From the NCBI GenBank assembly GCA_035575835.1, contig DATLXM010000052.1:1-29435 (forward strand): a stretch of 29,435 bases of DNA. The letters run 5' to 3'. Every line of letters starts with the position of its first letter. Positions within the stretch are counted from its first letter, which is position 1. This document shows, piece after piece, positions 6,014-12,884 of this stretch. This DNA comes from Gaiellasilicea sp035575835 (lineage in GTDB: Bacteria > Actinomycetota > Thermoleophilia > Gaiellales > Gaiellaceae). The translations under genes were made by a program, and so were the position numbers. The notes under the pieces were generated by a model that made no database searches, had not been told where the DNA came from, and worked only from the letters and a program-made list of their open reading frames with translations.

Positions 6014-7719
6014 CCGCGCTTCAGCTTCTCGATCTGCGCCCAGGTGCGGGTGTTCAGGATCTGCGCCTTCGCCAGCCAGGCCCGCCGCGCCTGCGCGACG
6101 CCGAACTCGACGTAGCCGAGCGCACCCGGGGAGTGGCCGTCGCTCGAGATCACGAGCATCACCCCGGCCTCGCCCGCGAGCCGAGCATTGGCATCCCTGA
6201 GGTCGAGCCGGTCGGGCTGCGAGTTGATCTCGAGGAACGTGCCGGTGGCGAGCGCCGCCTCGACGATTCGCTCGACCTCGATCGTGGACGGGATCCGCTT
6301 GCCGATCTTGCGGCTCGTCAGGTGCCCGATGCAGTCGACGTGCGGGTTCTCGAGTGCTGTGAGCACCCGCCCGGTGGGATCGTTGTCGAAGCTCGAGTGG
6401 ACGGAGGCCATGACCCAGTCGAGCTGCTCGAGGACGTCGTCGGCCACGTCCACCTCGCCGTTCGCGCGAATGTTGACCTCGATTCCCTTGAGCACCCGAA
6501 ACCCCTTCAGACCCTCGTTCAGCTCGTCGATCTCCTCCCACTGCGCCTGGAGCTTTCCGTCGCGGAGCCGGTGGGAGTGGTCGCACATCGCCAGGTACTC
6601 GTGCCCGAGGGCCTTCGCGGAGCTCGCCATCTCGGCGATCGACGCCTTGCCGTCGGACCACGTCGAGTGCGAGTGGAGGTCGCCGCGCAGATCCGAGCGC
6701 TCGATCAGCTTCGGGAGCGTGCCCGCACGCGCGGCTTCCAGCTCTCCGCCGTTCTCGCGCAGCTCGGGCGGGATGTATGCGTAGCCGAGATGCGCGTAGA
6801 CCTCCTCCTCGTCCCCGGCGCTGAAGACCTCGCCGGTCTCGGTGGTGGTGATCCCGTACTCGGAGACGGAGAAGCCCCGTCGGACCGCGTCCTCCCGAAG
6901 CGCGACGTTGTGCTCCTTCGAGCCGGTGAAGTGCTGGAGCAGGTTCCCGTACGACTCGGGTGGCACGACTCTCAGGTCGAAGCGAACACCCTCGTTCGAG
7001 ATCACCGTCGCCTTCGTGTCGCCCTTCGCGACGACGTCCGCGACCCAAAGGAGCGAGGTGAAGTACTCGATCAGCGCGGGGGCGTCTGTCGAGGTCGCGA
7101 TGATGTCGAGGTCGCGGAAGGTCTCGCGGCGCCGGCGCACCGACCCGGCTTCCGAGACCTTCACGGCCGCGGGGTGCTCGCGTAGGACGGAGACGACGGC
7201 CAGCACCACGGGCAGCCCCTCGCCGAGCAGCCGACGGGAGTCGCGCGGATCCTGTGGGGTCTCCGCGAGCGCCTTGAGGATCTTGGCCTCGGTGGTCGCC
7301 CCGAGGCCGGCCAGGGCGCGGAGCCGCTCGCCCTCGGCCGCAGCCTTCAGCTCGTCGAGGGTCGTCACCCCGAGCTCCTGCCAGATCCGCCGCGCCGTCT
7401 TCGGCCCGAGCCCCGGCAGGCGCATGAACTTGACGACCTCCTCGGGGACGAGCGCCTTCCGCTTCGTCAGGGCCTTCATCTCGCCGAGCTCGATCACCTC
7501 GACGATCTTCGACTCGATCGTCTTGCCGATCCCGGCAAGGTTCTTCGCCTTCCCGTCGAGCGCCAACTGAGCGACGGGGCCGCCCGTCTCGCGGATTCGC
7601 GTCGCGGCGCGGCGATAGGCGAGGACACGGAACGAATCCTCGCCCTCGAGCTCGCTCAGGTCTGCGAGCAGGTCGAGCTGATCGGCGAGCTCGTCGTTCC
7701 TGGGCAGGGTCGATGCCAC
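6010..7719 (-). CDS. polX: DNA polymerase/3'-5' exonuclease PolX
   Basis: This is a 569-residue family-X polymerase with a C-terminal PHP domain, acting in base-excision and gap repair. In order: an N-terminal 8-kDa HhH region (NLAGIGKTIESKI, then RLPGLGPKTARRIWQELG), the palm with AGSVRRRRETFRDLDIIA (catalytic D203 and D205), and a PHP domain starting at DLHSHSTWSDG (about 347-357) with MCDHSH, GIEVNI, SVHSSF and later SSDGHS metal ligands. All PHP motifs look intact, so exonuclease activity is expected. I prefer GTG 7719 over upstream starts because TATCAT (7733-7728) lies just before it and the longer reading overlaps the divergent gene. An upstream start at 7764 (584 aa) is possible. Confidence 0.88.
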   Translation of the reverse strand: MASTLPRNDELADQLDLLADLSELEGEDSFRVLAYRRAATRIRETGGPVAQLALDGKAKNLAGIGKTIESKIVEVIELGEMKALTKRKALVPEEVVKFMRLPGLGPKTARRIWQELGVTTLDELKAAAEGERLRALAGLGATTEAKILKALAETPQDPRDSRRLLGEGLPVVLAVVSVLREHPAAVKVSEAGSVRRRRETFRDLDIIATSTDAPALIEYFTSLLWVADVVAKGDTKATVISNEGVRFDLRVVPPESYGNLLQHFTGSKEHNVALREDAVRRGFSVSEYGITTTETGEVFSAGDEEEVYAHLGYAYIPPELRENGGELEAARAGTLPKLIERSDLRGDLHSHSTWSDGKASIAEMASSAKALGHEYLAMCDHSHRLRDGKLQAQWEEIDELNEGLKGFRVLKGIEVNIRANGEVDVADDVLEQLDWVMASVHSSFDNDPTGRVLTALENPHVDCIGHLTSRKIGKRIPSTIEVERIVEAALATGTFLEINSQPDRLDLRDANARLAGEAGVMLVISSDGHSPGALGYVEFGVAQARRAWLAKAQILNTRTWAQIEKLKRG

Positions 7720-7726
7720 CGCCAGC

Positions 7727-7733
7727 GATGATA
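7727..7733. promoter_or_regulatory. Shared bidirectional -10 element, polX/glycosyltransferase
   Basis: GATGAT (7727-7732, plus) and TATCAT (7733-7728, minus) overlap by 5 bp. The predicted start points are 7739, exactly the GTG of the glycosyltransferase, and 7721, 2 nt before the chosen polX GTG. The geometry (18 bp apart) is the same as at 1229-1235. Confidence 0.5.
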
Positions 7734-7738
7734 CGGAG

Positions 7739-8452
7739 GTGCGCGCGCTCATCTGCCTGCCCACCTACGACGAGCGCGAGAACCTCGAGCCGATGCTGCG
7801 CGCGCTCGGCGAGGTTCTCGGCCCGGACGATCGCGTGCTCGTGATCGATGACAGCTCGCCGGACGGAACCGGCGAGCTGGCCGACAGGCTCGCCGCAGAG
7901 CTGCCGTTCGTGGACGTGCTCCACCGCGCGCGCAAGGAGGGCCTCGGGCGCGCCTACATCGCAGGCTTCCGGGTCGCGCTGGAACGCGGCGCCGAGCTCG
8001 TGCTCGAGATGGACTGCGACTTCTCCCACGATCCGAATGACGTGCCGCGCCTGATCGCGGCGGCCGCCGACGCCGACCTCGTCCTCGGATCGCGTTACGT
8101 CCCCGGTGGGGGCGTCCGCGACTGGGGGCTCGTGCGCCGGTTGATCTCGAAGGGCGCGAGTGTCTACACCCGGCTGCTGCTGATGCCCGTGAAGGACGCG
8201 ACCGGCGGCTTCAAATGCTTCCGTCGAGAGGTGCTCGAGCGGCTCGACCTCGACGCGATCACCTCGCGCGGCTACATGTTCCAGATCGAGACGACCTTCC
8301 GCGTCCGGCAGCTGGGCTTCCGCGTCCGGGAGATCCCGATCACGTTCGCCGATCGCGAGGTCGGCGGCTCGAAGATGTCCCGGGCGATCGTGGCCGAGGC
8401 GATCTGGAAGGTGCCTGCGCTCCGGCTCTCCGCTCTCCGGGGGCGCGCGTGA
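7739..8452 (+). CDS. Polyprenol-phosphate mannosyltransferase (GT2, dolichol-P-mannose synthase-like)
   Basis: This 237-residue GT-A glycosyltransferase transfers a sugar, typically mannose from GDP-mannose, to polyprenyl phosphate on the inner face of the membrane. It begins with ALICLPTYDERENLEPML, followed by VIDDSSPDGTGELAD and the metal-binding EMDCDFSHDPNDVPRL, then DATGGFKCFRREVL and the acceptor-side SRGYMFQIETTFRV. There is no C-terminal membrane segment, as in the catalytic part of actinobacterial Ppm1. The donor sugar is inferred from family. GTG 7739 gives the standard N terminus and fits a leaderless start. Confidence 0.87.
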   Translation: MRALICLPTYDERENLEPMLRALGEVLGPDDRVLVIDDSSPDGTGELADRLAAELPFVDVLHRARKEGLGRAYIAGFRVALERGAELVLEMDCDFSHDPNDVPRLIAAAADADLVLGSRYVPGGGVRDWGLVRRLISKGASVYTRLLLMPVKDATGGFKCFRREVLERLDLDAITSRGYMFQIETTFRVRQLGFRVREIPITFADREVGGSKMSRAIVAEAIWKVPALRLSALRGRA

Positions 8453-8763
8453 ACGAGACGAGCGACGCGGCCTTCGAGCAGGACGTCCTCCTCGCGGACG
8501 GCCCCGTGATCGTCGACTTCTGGGCGCCGTGGTGCAAGCCGTGCAAGGCGATCGAGCCGATCCTGGAGGCGCTCGCCGCCGAGCACGGGCTCGGGCTCGT
8601 CCGGCTGAACATCGACGAGCACCTCGGCGTGCCCTCACGCTACGGCGTCCTCTCGCTGCCGACCGTGATCCTCTTCGAGGGGGGCGAGCCGCTGTCCACC
8701 GTGATCGGCGCCCGCTCGCGCTCTCACTTCGAGAAGCAGTGGGCCGCGTGGCTCAGGCGCTGA
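8449..8763 (+). CDS. Thioredoxin
   Basis: This 104-residue thioredoxin fold protein has the active site FWAPWCKPCKAIEP (C29 and C32) and the cis-proline loop VLSLPTVILF (P71). The active site is WCKPC instead of WCGPC, a common variant that can shift redox potential. The GTG 8449 start overlaps the glycosyltransferase stop by 4 bp, so the two are co-translated. A longer upstream reading in this frame is a shadow of the glycosyltransferase. Its stop codon abuts the stop of the convergent permease with no spacer. Confidence 0.88.
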   Translation: MNETSDAAFEQDVLLADGPVIVDFWAPWCKPCKAIEPILEALAAEHGLGLVRLNIDEHLGVPSRYGVLSLPTVILFEGGEPLSTVIGARSRSHFEKQWAAWLRR

Positions 8764-9804
8764 TCAGGGAGCGGTGACGGGCGTGCTCTCGGGGGCGGGC
8801 GCCGCCTTGACCCGCCGCGGGGCCAGCCCGCTCGACATTCCCGCGTGCCAGACGCGGGGGTCGAGCAACGGATAGAGCAGGTCGACGATCAGGTTGAAGA
8901 CGAGGATCGCGGTCGTGACGAGGACGACGATCCCGAGGATCACCGGCAGGTCGCGGCGCTGGAGGGCCCCGAAGAGCAGCGGTCCGATTCCCGGCAGGTT
9001 GAAGGCCCGCTCGACGAAGATCGCGCCGCTGAACGCGATCCCCACGTCCATGCCGACCATGGTCACGATCGGCAGGAGCGCGTTCCGGAGTACCTGCGTC
9101 TTGAGGATCCGCCACTCGCCCATCCCGACCGCACGAGCGGTCCGAACGTGCTCGGAGTCGAAGGTCTCGATCACGTTCGCCCGGATCATCCGGGCGTAGA
9201 TCGCGGCGAAGACGAACCCGAAGGCGAACCACGGGAGGAGCAGGTGATAGGCCCACTGGACGGGGCCGCCGCAGGTCTCGGTCGGGGTGAAGATCGAGCA
9301 GTAGCCGGCGATCGGGGTCGCCGCGAGTTGGAACCCGAAGATGTACGAGAGGATCAGCCCGATCCAGAGCGGGTGCGCGGAGACGCCGATCAGGACGAAC
9401 ACCATCCCTGCTCTGTCGAGCAGTGAGCGGGGCCTGAGCGCCGAGAGGATTCCGATCGGGAACGCGAGGAGGAGCCAGACGACGGCGCCGCCGAGCACGA
9501 GGGACATGGTCACGGGCGCCGCGCGGCCGATCACGGACGCGACCGGCTCCCTCGTCACCCGGGAGGTGCCGAGATCGAGATGGACGATCGCCCAGACGAA
9601 GCTTCCGTACTCGCGGACGAGCGACTGATTCTCGACGCCGAGCGTGTTGTCGCGCAGGGTGCTCGGCGTCTGCGCCTGCCGGAAGCCGCGTCGCACCGTC
9701 TGGTTGTTCCCCGGGAGGATGAAGAAGAGAACGTACGTGTACAGCGTCACGATCAGGAAAAGCACGACGGCCCAGCTGAGGCGCCTGATCAGATAGCCGA
9801 GCAC
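8764..9804 (-). CDS. ABC transporter permease, DppB/OppB type, standing alone
   Basis: This is an inner-membrane permease of about 346 residues with six predicted segments. It has the N-terminal YLIRRLSWAVVLFLIV segment, the extended periplasmic loop typical of peptide/nickel permeases, and the EAA loop EHVRTARAVGMGEWRILKTQ with NALLPIVT following. Such proteins pair with DppC, two ATPases and a binding protein, none of which is in the window. A TTG nine bases upstream (9813) is an alternative start. I favour GTG 9804 because TTGCGC (9842-9837), a 16-bp spacer and TAAAGC (9820-9815) predict transcription starting downstream of that TTG. Confidence 0.85.
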   Translation of the reverse strand: MLGYLIRRLSWAVVLFLIVTLYTYVLFFILPGNNQTVRRGFRQAQTPSTLRDNTLGVENQSLVREYGSFVWAIVHLDLGTSRVTREPVASVIGRAAPVTMSLVLGGAVVWLLLAFPIGILSALRPRSLLDRAGMVFVLIGVSAHPLWIGLILSYIFGFQLAATPIAGYCSIFTPTETCGGPVQWAYHLLLPWFAFGFVFAAIYARMIRANVIETFDSEHVRTARAVGMGEWRILKTQVLRNALLPIVTMVGMDVGIAFSGAIFVERAFNLPGIGPLLFGALQRRDLPVILGIVVLVTTAILVFNLIVDLLYPLLDPRVWHAGMSSGLAPRRVKAAPAPESTPVTAP

Positions 9805-9870
9805 CGTCGCCAAAGCTTTACGGCTCGCGGCCCGTCGCGCAACCGGTTTGTCCTACGGCGCAACGAAGGC

Positions 9871-10680
9871 TTAAACGAAGTGCTCGTAGCCCTGGAGGGA
9901 ATGCGGCTGCCCGTCGAGGAGGAGCTCGACCCCTGCTCCGGCCTCGCACCGGCCGATCACGGTGAAGTCGATTGGATCCGGGGTCGCCGCCAGCAACTCG
10001 AAGTCCTCGCCGAAGCCGAGGTCGCCGAGTTCGCCGACGCGCGGCACGCGCCCGAGCTCGATCACGAGCCGGCAGCCCGAACGCCGAGCGAGGTGTCCGG
10101 CGTCGACTGCGAGCCCGTCGGACACGTCGAGCATCGCGGCGGCCACCGCACCCAGGCGAAGCCCCTCCTCGGTGCGGATCGGCGGGCGGGCGTAACGCTC
10201 CTCGCGAAACGCCGCCCCGGCGACGCCGAGTGGGCCGGTGACGACGAGGAGGTCGCCCGGCCGGGCACCCGCGCGGCCCGGAACACGCTCGGCGCGCCCG
10301 ACGGCGGTGACGCTGAGCACGACGGTCTCCGCGCGGGTCGTGTCTCCGCCCCGGACGGGCACGCCCGCCTCGGCGATCCCGGCGTACAGCTCGAGCACGT
10401 CCTCGATTTCGGTCTCGGGCGGAGCCGCGAGCGTCACGAACAGCGCCTCCGGGTGCGCTGCGGACGCAGAGAGATCGCTGATGTTGACCGCGGCGGCCCG
10501 GAAGCCGAGCTCGCGCCAGCCGATCCAGTCGAGCCGAAAGTGGACCCCCTGCACGAGCGCGTCCTGGGTGACGACGACGCCGTCCTCGAGCTGGGCGGCG
10601 TCGTGCTCGGTTCCTTCGATCAGGCCGCGCTGCTCGAGCTCGCGGAGGAGTCCGAGCTCTCCGGCCTCAGAGAGCCGCAT
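9871..10680 (-). CDS. thiL: Thiamine-monophosphate kinase
   Basis: This 269-residue enzyme phosphorylates thiamine phosphate to TPP, the last step of the pathway. TQDALVQGVHFRLDW (about 38-52), VNISDLSASAAHPEALFVTL, VRGGDTTRA and LDVSDGLAVDAGHLAR match ThiL, as does the C-terminal GFGEDFELLA. It is somewhat shorter than the usual 300-330 residues. The N-terminal Mg/ATP motif, usually GDDAA, reads EHDAA here, a notable change. ATG 10680 lies inside the thiE coding region (14-bp overlap). It is the last gene of the riboswitch-controlled thi operon. Confidence 0.87.
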   Translation of the reverse strand: MRLSEAGELGLLRELEQRGLIEGTEHDAAQLEDGVVVTQDALVQGVHFRLDWIGWRELGFRAAAVNISDLSASAAHPEALFVTLAAPPETEIEDVLELYAGIAEAGVPVRGGDTTRAETVVLSVTAVGRAERVPGRAGARPGDLLVVTGPLGVAGAAFREERYARPPIRTEEGLRLGAVAAAMLDVSDGLAVDAGHLARRSGCRLVIELGRVPRVGELGDLGFGEDFELLAATPDPIDFTVIGRCEAGAGVELLLDGQPHSLQGYEHFV

Positions 10681-11215
10681 CGACCGCGTTCCTCACGGCG
10701 CGAAGGTCGGTGATCGCACGAATGACGGCGACGCCCGAGGCGCCTGCCTCGATGCACTCGGTCGCATTCGAAGAATCGATCCCCCCGATCGCAACCACAG
10801 GGAGCTGGGTCGCGAGGCAGACGTCGGCAAGGCCCTCGAGCCCGATCGGGGCACCCGCGTCCGGCTTCGAGGGCGTCGTCCAGATCGGTCCGGCGCCGAT
10901 GTAGGTCGCGCCCGAGAACTCCGCGACGGCGGCCTCTCTCCGGGTCGCCGCGGAGATCCCGAGCGTGATCCCCGCCTCGGCCGCGCGCGCGGCGCCAGGG
11001 TCGGACTGGCCGAGGTGGACGCCGCAACCGAGCGCGAGCGCCGCCTCGACGTCGTCGTTGACCACGAGCTCGACGCTGAGCTCCTGCAACTGCCGGCCGA
11101 GGACGACCAGGGACTCCGTCGGCGCGCCCTTGACCCGAAGTTGGAGCACGGTCGCGCCGCCATCGACGGCGAGCCGGGCCGTCTCGAGGTCGCTCACGAG
11201 CGCGTGGAGCCTCAC
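10667..11215 (-). CDS. thiE: Thiamine-phosphate synthase
   Basis: This 182-residue TIM barrel joins HMP-pyrophosphate and THZ-phosphate to thiamine phosphate. Family motifs run in order: TVLQLRVKGAPTESL, ELVVNDDVEAAL, GVHLGQSD, then ATYIGAGPIWTTPSKPDA and PVVAIGGIDSSNATECIEAGASG for phosphate binding. It is slightly shorter than the common 200-215 residues. The start is GTG 11215 (VRLHALVSD...), overlapping the thiM stop by 4 bp; the longer upstream frame is a shadow of thiM. Confidence 0.88.
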   Translation of the reverse strand: MRLHALVSDLETARLAVDGGATVLQLRVKGAPTESLVVLGRQLQELSVELVVNDDVEAALALGCGVHLGQSDPGAARAAEAGITLGISAATRREAAVAEFSGATYIGAGPIWTTPSKPDAGAPIGLEGLADVCLATQLPVVAIGGIDSSNATECIEAGASGVAVIRAITDLRAVRNAVDAAL

Positions 11216-12006
11216 CCCTCGCTCACCTGCGCCCGCGAGGTGAGAGCGGCGGGATCGAGCCCGGCCAGCGCGTCGTAGAGCGCGACGTGGAAGCTTCCTG
11301 GCCCCTTCGCGCCTTCGGCCGCGTCCTCCCCGGCGACGCCGAGGGCGACGAGCGCCTCCGCTGCGGCCTCGAGTGGGGCGTCCTTGCCTGCGAGGAAGCA
11401 GCCCGTCAGCGCGGTGGACATGCAACCGGTTCCGGTGATCGAGGCGAGCAGCGAGTGGCCGTTCGAGATCGCGAGCACGCGCTTCCCGTCGGAGACGTGA
11501 TCGACGGGCCCGGTCACGGAAGCGACGACGCCGAGCGTCTTGCCCGCCTCCCGGGCGAGCGCGGCCGCATCACCGCCGGAATCGATCGACTCGACCCCGC
11601 GCACCTCGGCCGCGGCACCGACGAGCGTTCCGATCTCACCCGCGTTGCCGCGGAGCACGGTCACGTCCACGACCTCGAGGATCCGCTTCGCCGTGCTCGT
11701 CCGGTACGCGGTCGCCCCGGCGCCGACGGGATCGAGCACGACCGGAATCCCCCGCTCGTTCGCGGCGGCCCCGGCGAGCAGCATCGCCTCGACCCAGTCC
11801 TCGTCGAGCGTCCCGATGTTCAGCACGAGCGCTCCCGCGAGCCCGACCATCTCCCGCACCTCGTTCTTCGCATGCGCCATCACCGGTAGCGCCCCGAGCG
11901 CGAGGATCGCGTTCGCGGTCTCGTTCATGACCACGTAGTTGGTGATGTTGTGAACGAGCGGCCGACGGTCGCGCAGCGTCGCAAGGGTCGCTCCCGGATC
12001 GATCAT
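11212..12006 (-). CDS. thiM: Hydroxyethylthiazole kinase
   Basis: This 264-residue ribokinase-like enzyme phosphorylates salvaged 4-methyl-5-(2-hydroxyethyl)thiazole. Diagnostic sequences are RPLVHNITNYVVMNETANA (about 15-33), ALPVMAHAKNEV, VVLDPVGAGATAYRT and the active-site loop ASITGTGCMSTALTGCFLA with the catalytic cysteine. ATG 12006 overlaps the thiD stop by 4 bp. Its presence, with no thiC or thiG nearby, points to thiamine-precursor salvage in this operon. Confidence 0.92.
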   Translation of the reverse strand: MIDPGATLATLRDRRPLVHNITNYVVMNETANAILALGALPVMAHAKNEVREMVGLAGALVLNIGTLDEDWVEAMLLAGAAANERGIPVVLDPVGAGATAYRTSTAKRILEVVDVTVLRGNAGEIGTLVGAAAEVRGVESIDSGGDAAALAREAGKTLGVVASVTGPVDHVSDGKRVLAISNGHSLLASITGTGCMSTALTGCFLAGKDAPLEAAAEALVALGVAGEDAAEGAKGPGSFHVALYDALAGLDPAALTSRAQVSEG

Positions 12007-12785
12007 GCTCGTCCTTTCAGGTTGAAGACGTCGACTGGGCCGTCGCCCGCGCCGATCTCGACGAGACCGTGCCGCACGGCCTCGGACGCGATCCGGCCCG
12101 CTTCGCGGGCGGCGTCCAGGAGCGGAAAGCCCCGGGCGAGGAGAGCAGCGAGGGTGGCGGAGTGCGTGCAGCCCGCGCCGTGCGTGGCAGCGATCGCGTG
12201 GCGCGCGACCGGAAGCTCGTGGTGCTCGTCCCCGTCGAAGAGATGGTCGACGGGGTCGTCGCCGTGACCGCCGGTCACGATCGCAGCAGCCGCACCCAGA
12301 TCGACGAGATGCTCCGCCAGCACACGCCGCGGCGCTCCGTTGAGCCCCGTGAGCGCCTCGGCCTCACCGAGGTTCGGGGTGACCACGGTGGCGAGCGGGA
12401 ACAGCCTGGCGATCAGCGTCTCGATCGCATCCGGCCGGAGGAGCTGCGCGCCGGAGCTTGAGATCAGGACGGGATCGACGACGAGCGGGACGTGCCGGTC
12501 GGCGAGGAAGTCGGCGACCGTGCCGATGATCGCGCGCGAGAAGAGCATCCCCGTCTTCGCCGCGTCCACCCCGATGTCGCCGAAGACTGCTTCGAGCTGA
12601 GCCCGGATGAACGAGGGCGGGAGCTCGTGAACCGCGTCCACCCCCACGGTGTTCTGAGCGGTCAGGGCGACGAGTGCGCTCGTCCCGTGACAGCCGGCCG
12701 CGGCGAACGCCTTCAGGTCGGCCTGGACACCGGCTCCGCCGCCCGAGTCGGAAGTCGCGATCGTCAGTGCTCGTGGAACGCTCAT
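12003..12785 (-). CDS. thiD: Hydroxymethylpyrimidine/phosphomethylpyrimidine kinase
   Basis: This 260-residue ribokinase-fold enzyme makes HMP-phosphate and HMP-pyrophosphate. It has ALTIATSDSGGGAGVQADLK near the N terminus, HGTSALVALTAQNT, DPVLISSSGAQLL, TPNLGEAEALTG and the catalytic THGAGCTHSATLAALLA. The start is ATG 12785, preceded by AGGGAG at 12794-12789, which is also the conserved 3' edge of the TPP aptamer. The longer reading upstream just translates the riboswitch. It is first gene of thiD-thiM-thiE-thiL, each gene overlapping the next. Confidence 0.92.
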   Translation of the reverse strand: MSVPRALTIATSDSGGGAGVQADLKAFAAAGCHGTSALVALTAQNTVGVDAVHELPPSFIRAQLEAVFGDIGVDAAKTGMLFSRAIIGTVADFLADRHVPLVVDPVLISSSGAQLLRPDAIETLIARLFPLATVVTPNLGEAEALTGLNGAPRRVLAEHLVDLGAAAAIVTGGHGDDPVDHLFDGDEHHELPVARHAIAATHGAGCTHSATLAALLARGFPLLDAAREAGRIASEAVRHGLVEIGAGDGPVDVFNLKGRA

Positions 12786-12788
12786 GTT

Positions 12789-12869
12789 CTCCCTAGCGCC
12801 GGTGCTAACCGGATCAGGTTCGACGGGTGTGATCTCAGCCCACACGGTGGGCACCCCGGTAGGACGAGG
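12789..12869 (-). ncRNA. TPP riboswitch (THI element)
   Basis: On the minus strand the conserved aptamer blocks appear in order: CGGGGTGCCC, GGGCTGAGATCACACCC, TCGAACCTGATCCGGTTAGC and ACCGGCGCTAGGGAG. The last block doubles as the Shine-Dalgarno of thiD, three bases before the ATG, so there is no room for a separate expression platform. TPP binding would block ribosome access directly. CTCGT (12868-12864) can also pair with ATGAG (12785-12781), which includes the start codon. Confidence 0.93.
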
Positions 12870-12876
12870 CTAGCAT
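12867..12876. promoter_or_regulatory. Overlapping -10 elements, thi operon/helicase
   Basis: TAGCAT (12871-12876, plus) predicts a start at 12883, 2 nt before the helicase ATG, with TGGGCA 17 bp upstream as a weak -35. TAGCCT (12872-12867, minus) predicts a start at 12860, at the beginning of the TPP aptamer. The boxes share 2 bp. The minus-strand promoter would have its -35 inside the helicase coding region. Whether the thi transcript starts here or slightly upstream is uncertain. Confidence 0.4.
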
Positions 12877-12884
12877 CGCCCGGG

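Noticed and set aside
5480..8638. A 1052-residue minus-strand open frame
   Set aside because: Its last 177 codons are the LigT-like gene; the rest is antisense to the glycosyltransferase and thioredoxin or out of frame with polX, and is arginine-rich low-complexity sequence typical of GC-rich shadow frames.
12492..12884. N-terminal extension of the helicase
   Set aside because: The upstream part of that frame runs antisense to thiD and through the TPP riboswitch. The protein sequence becomes helicase-like only after ATG 12885.
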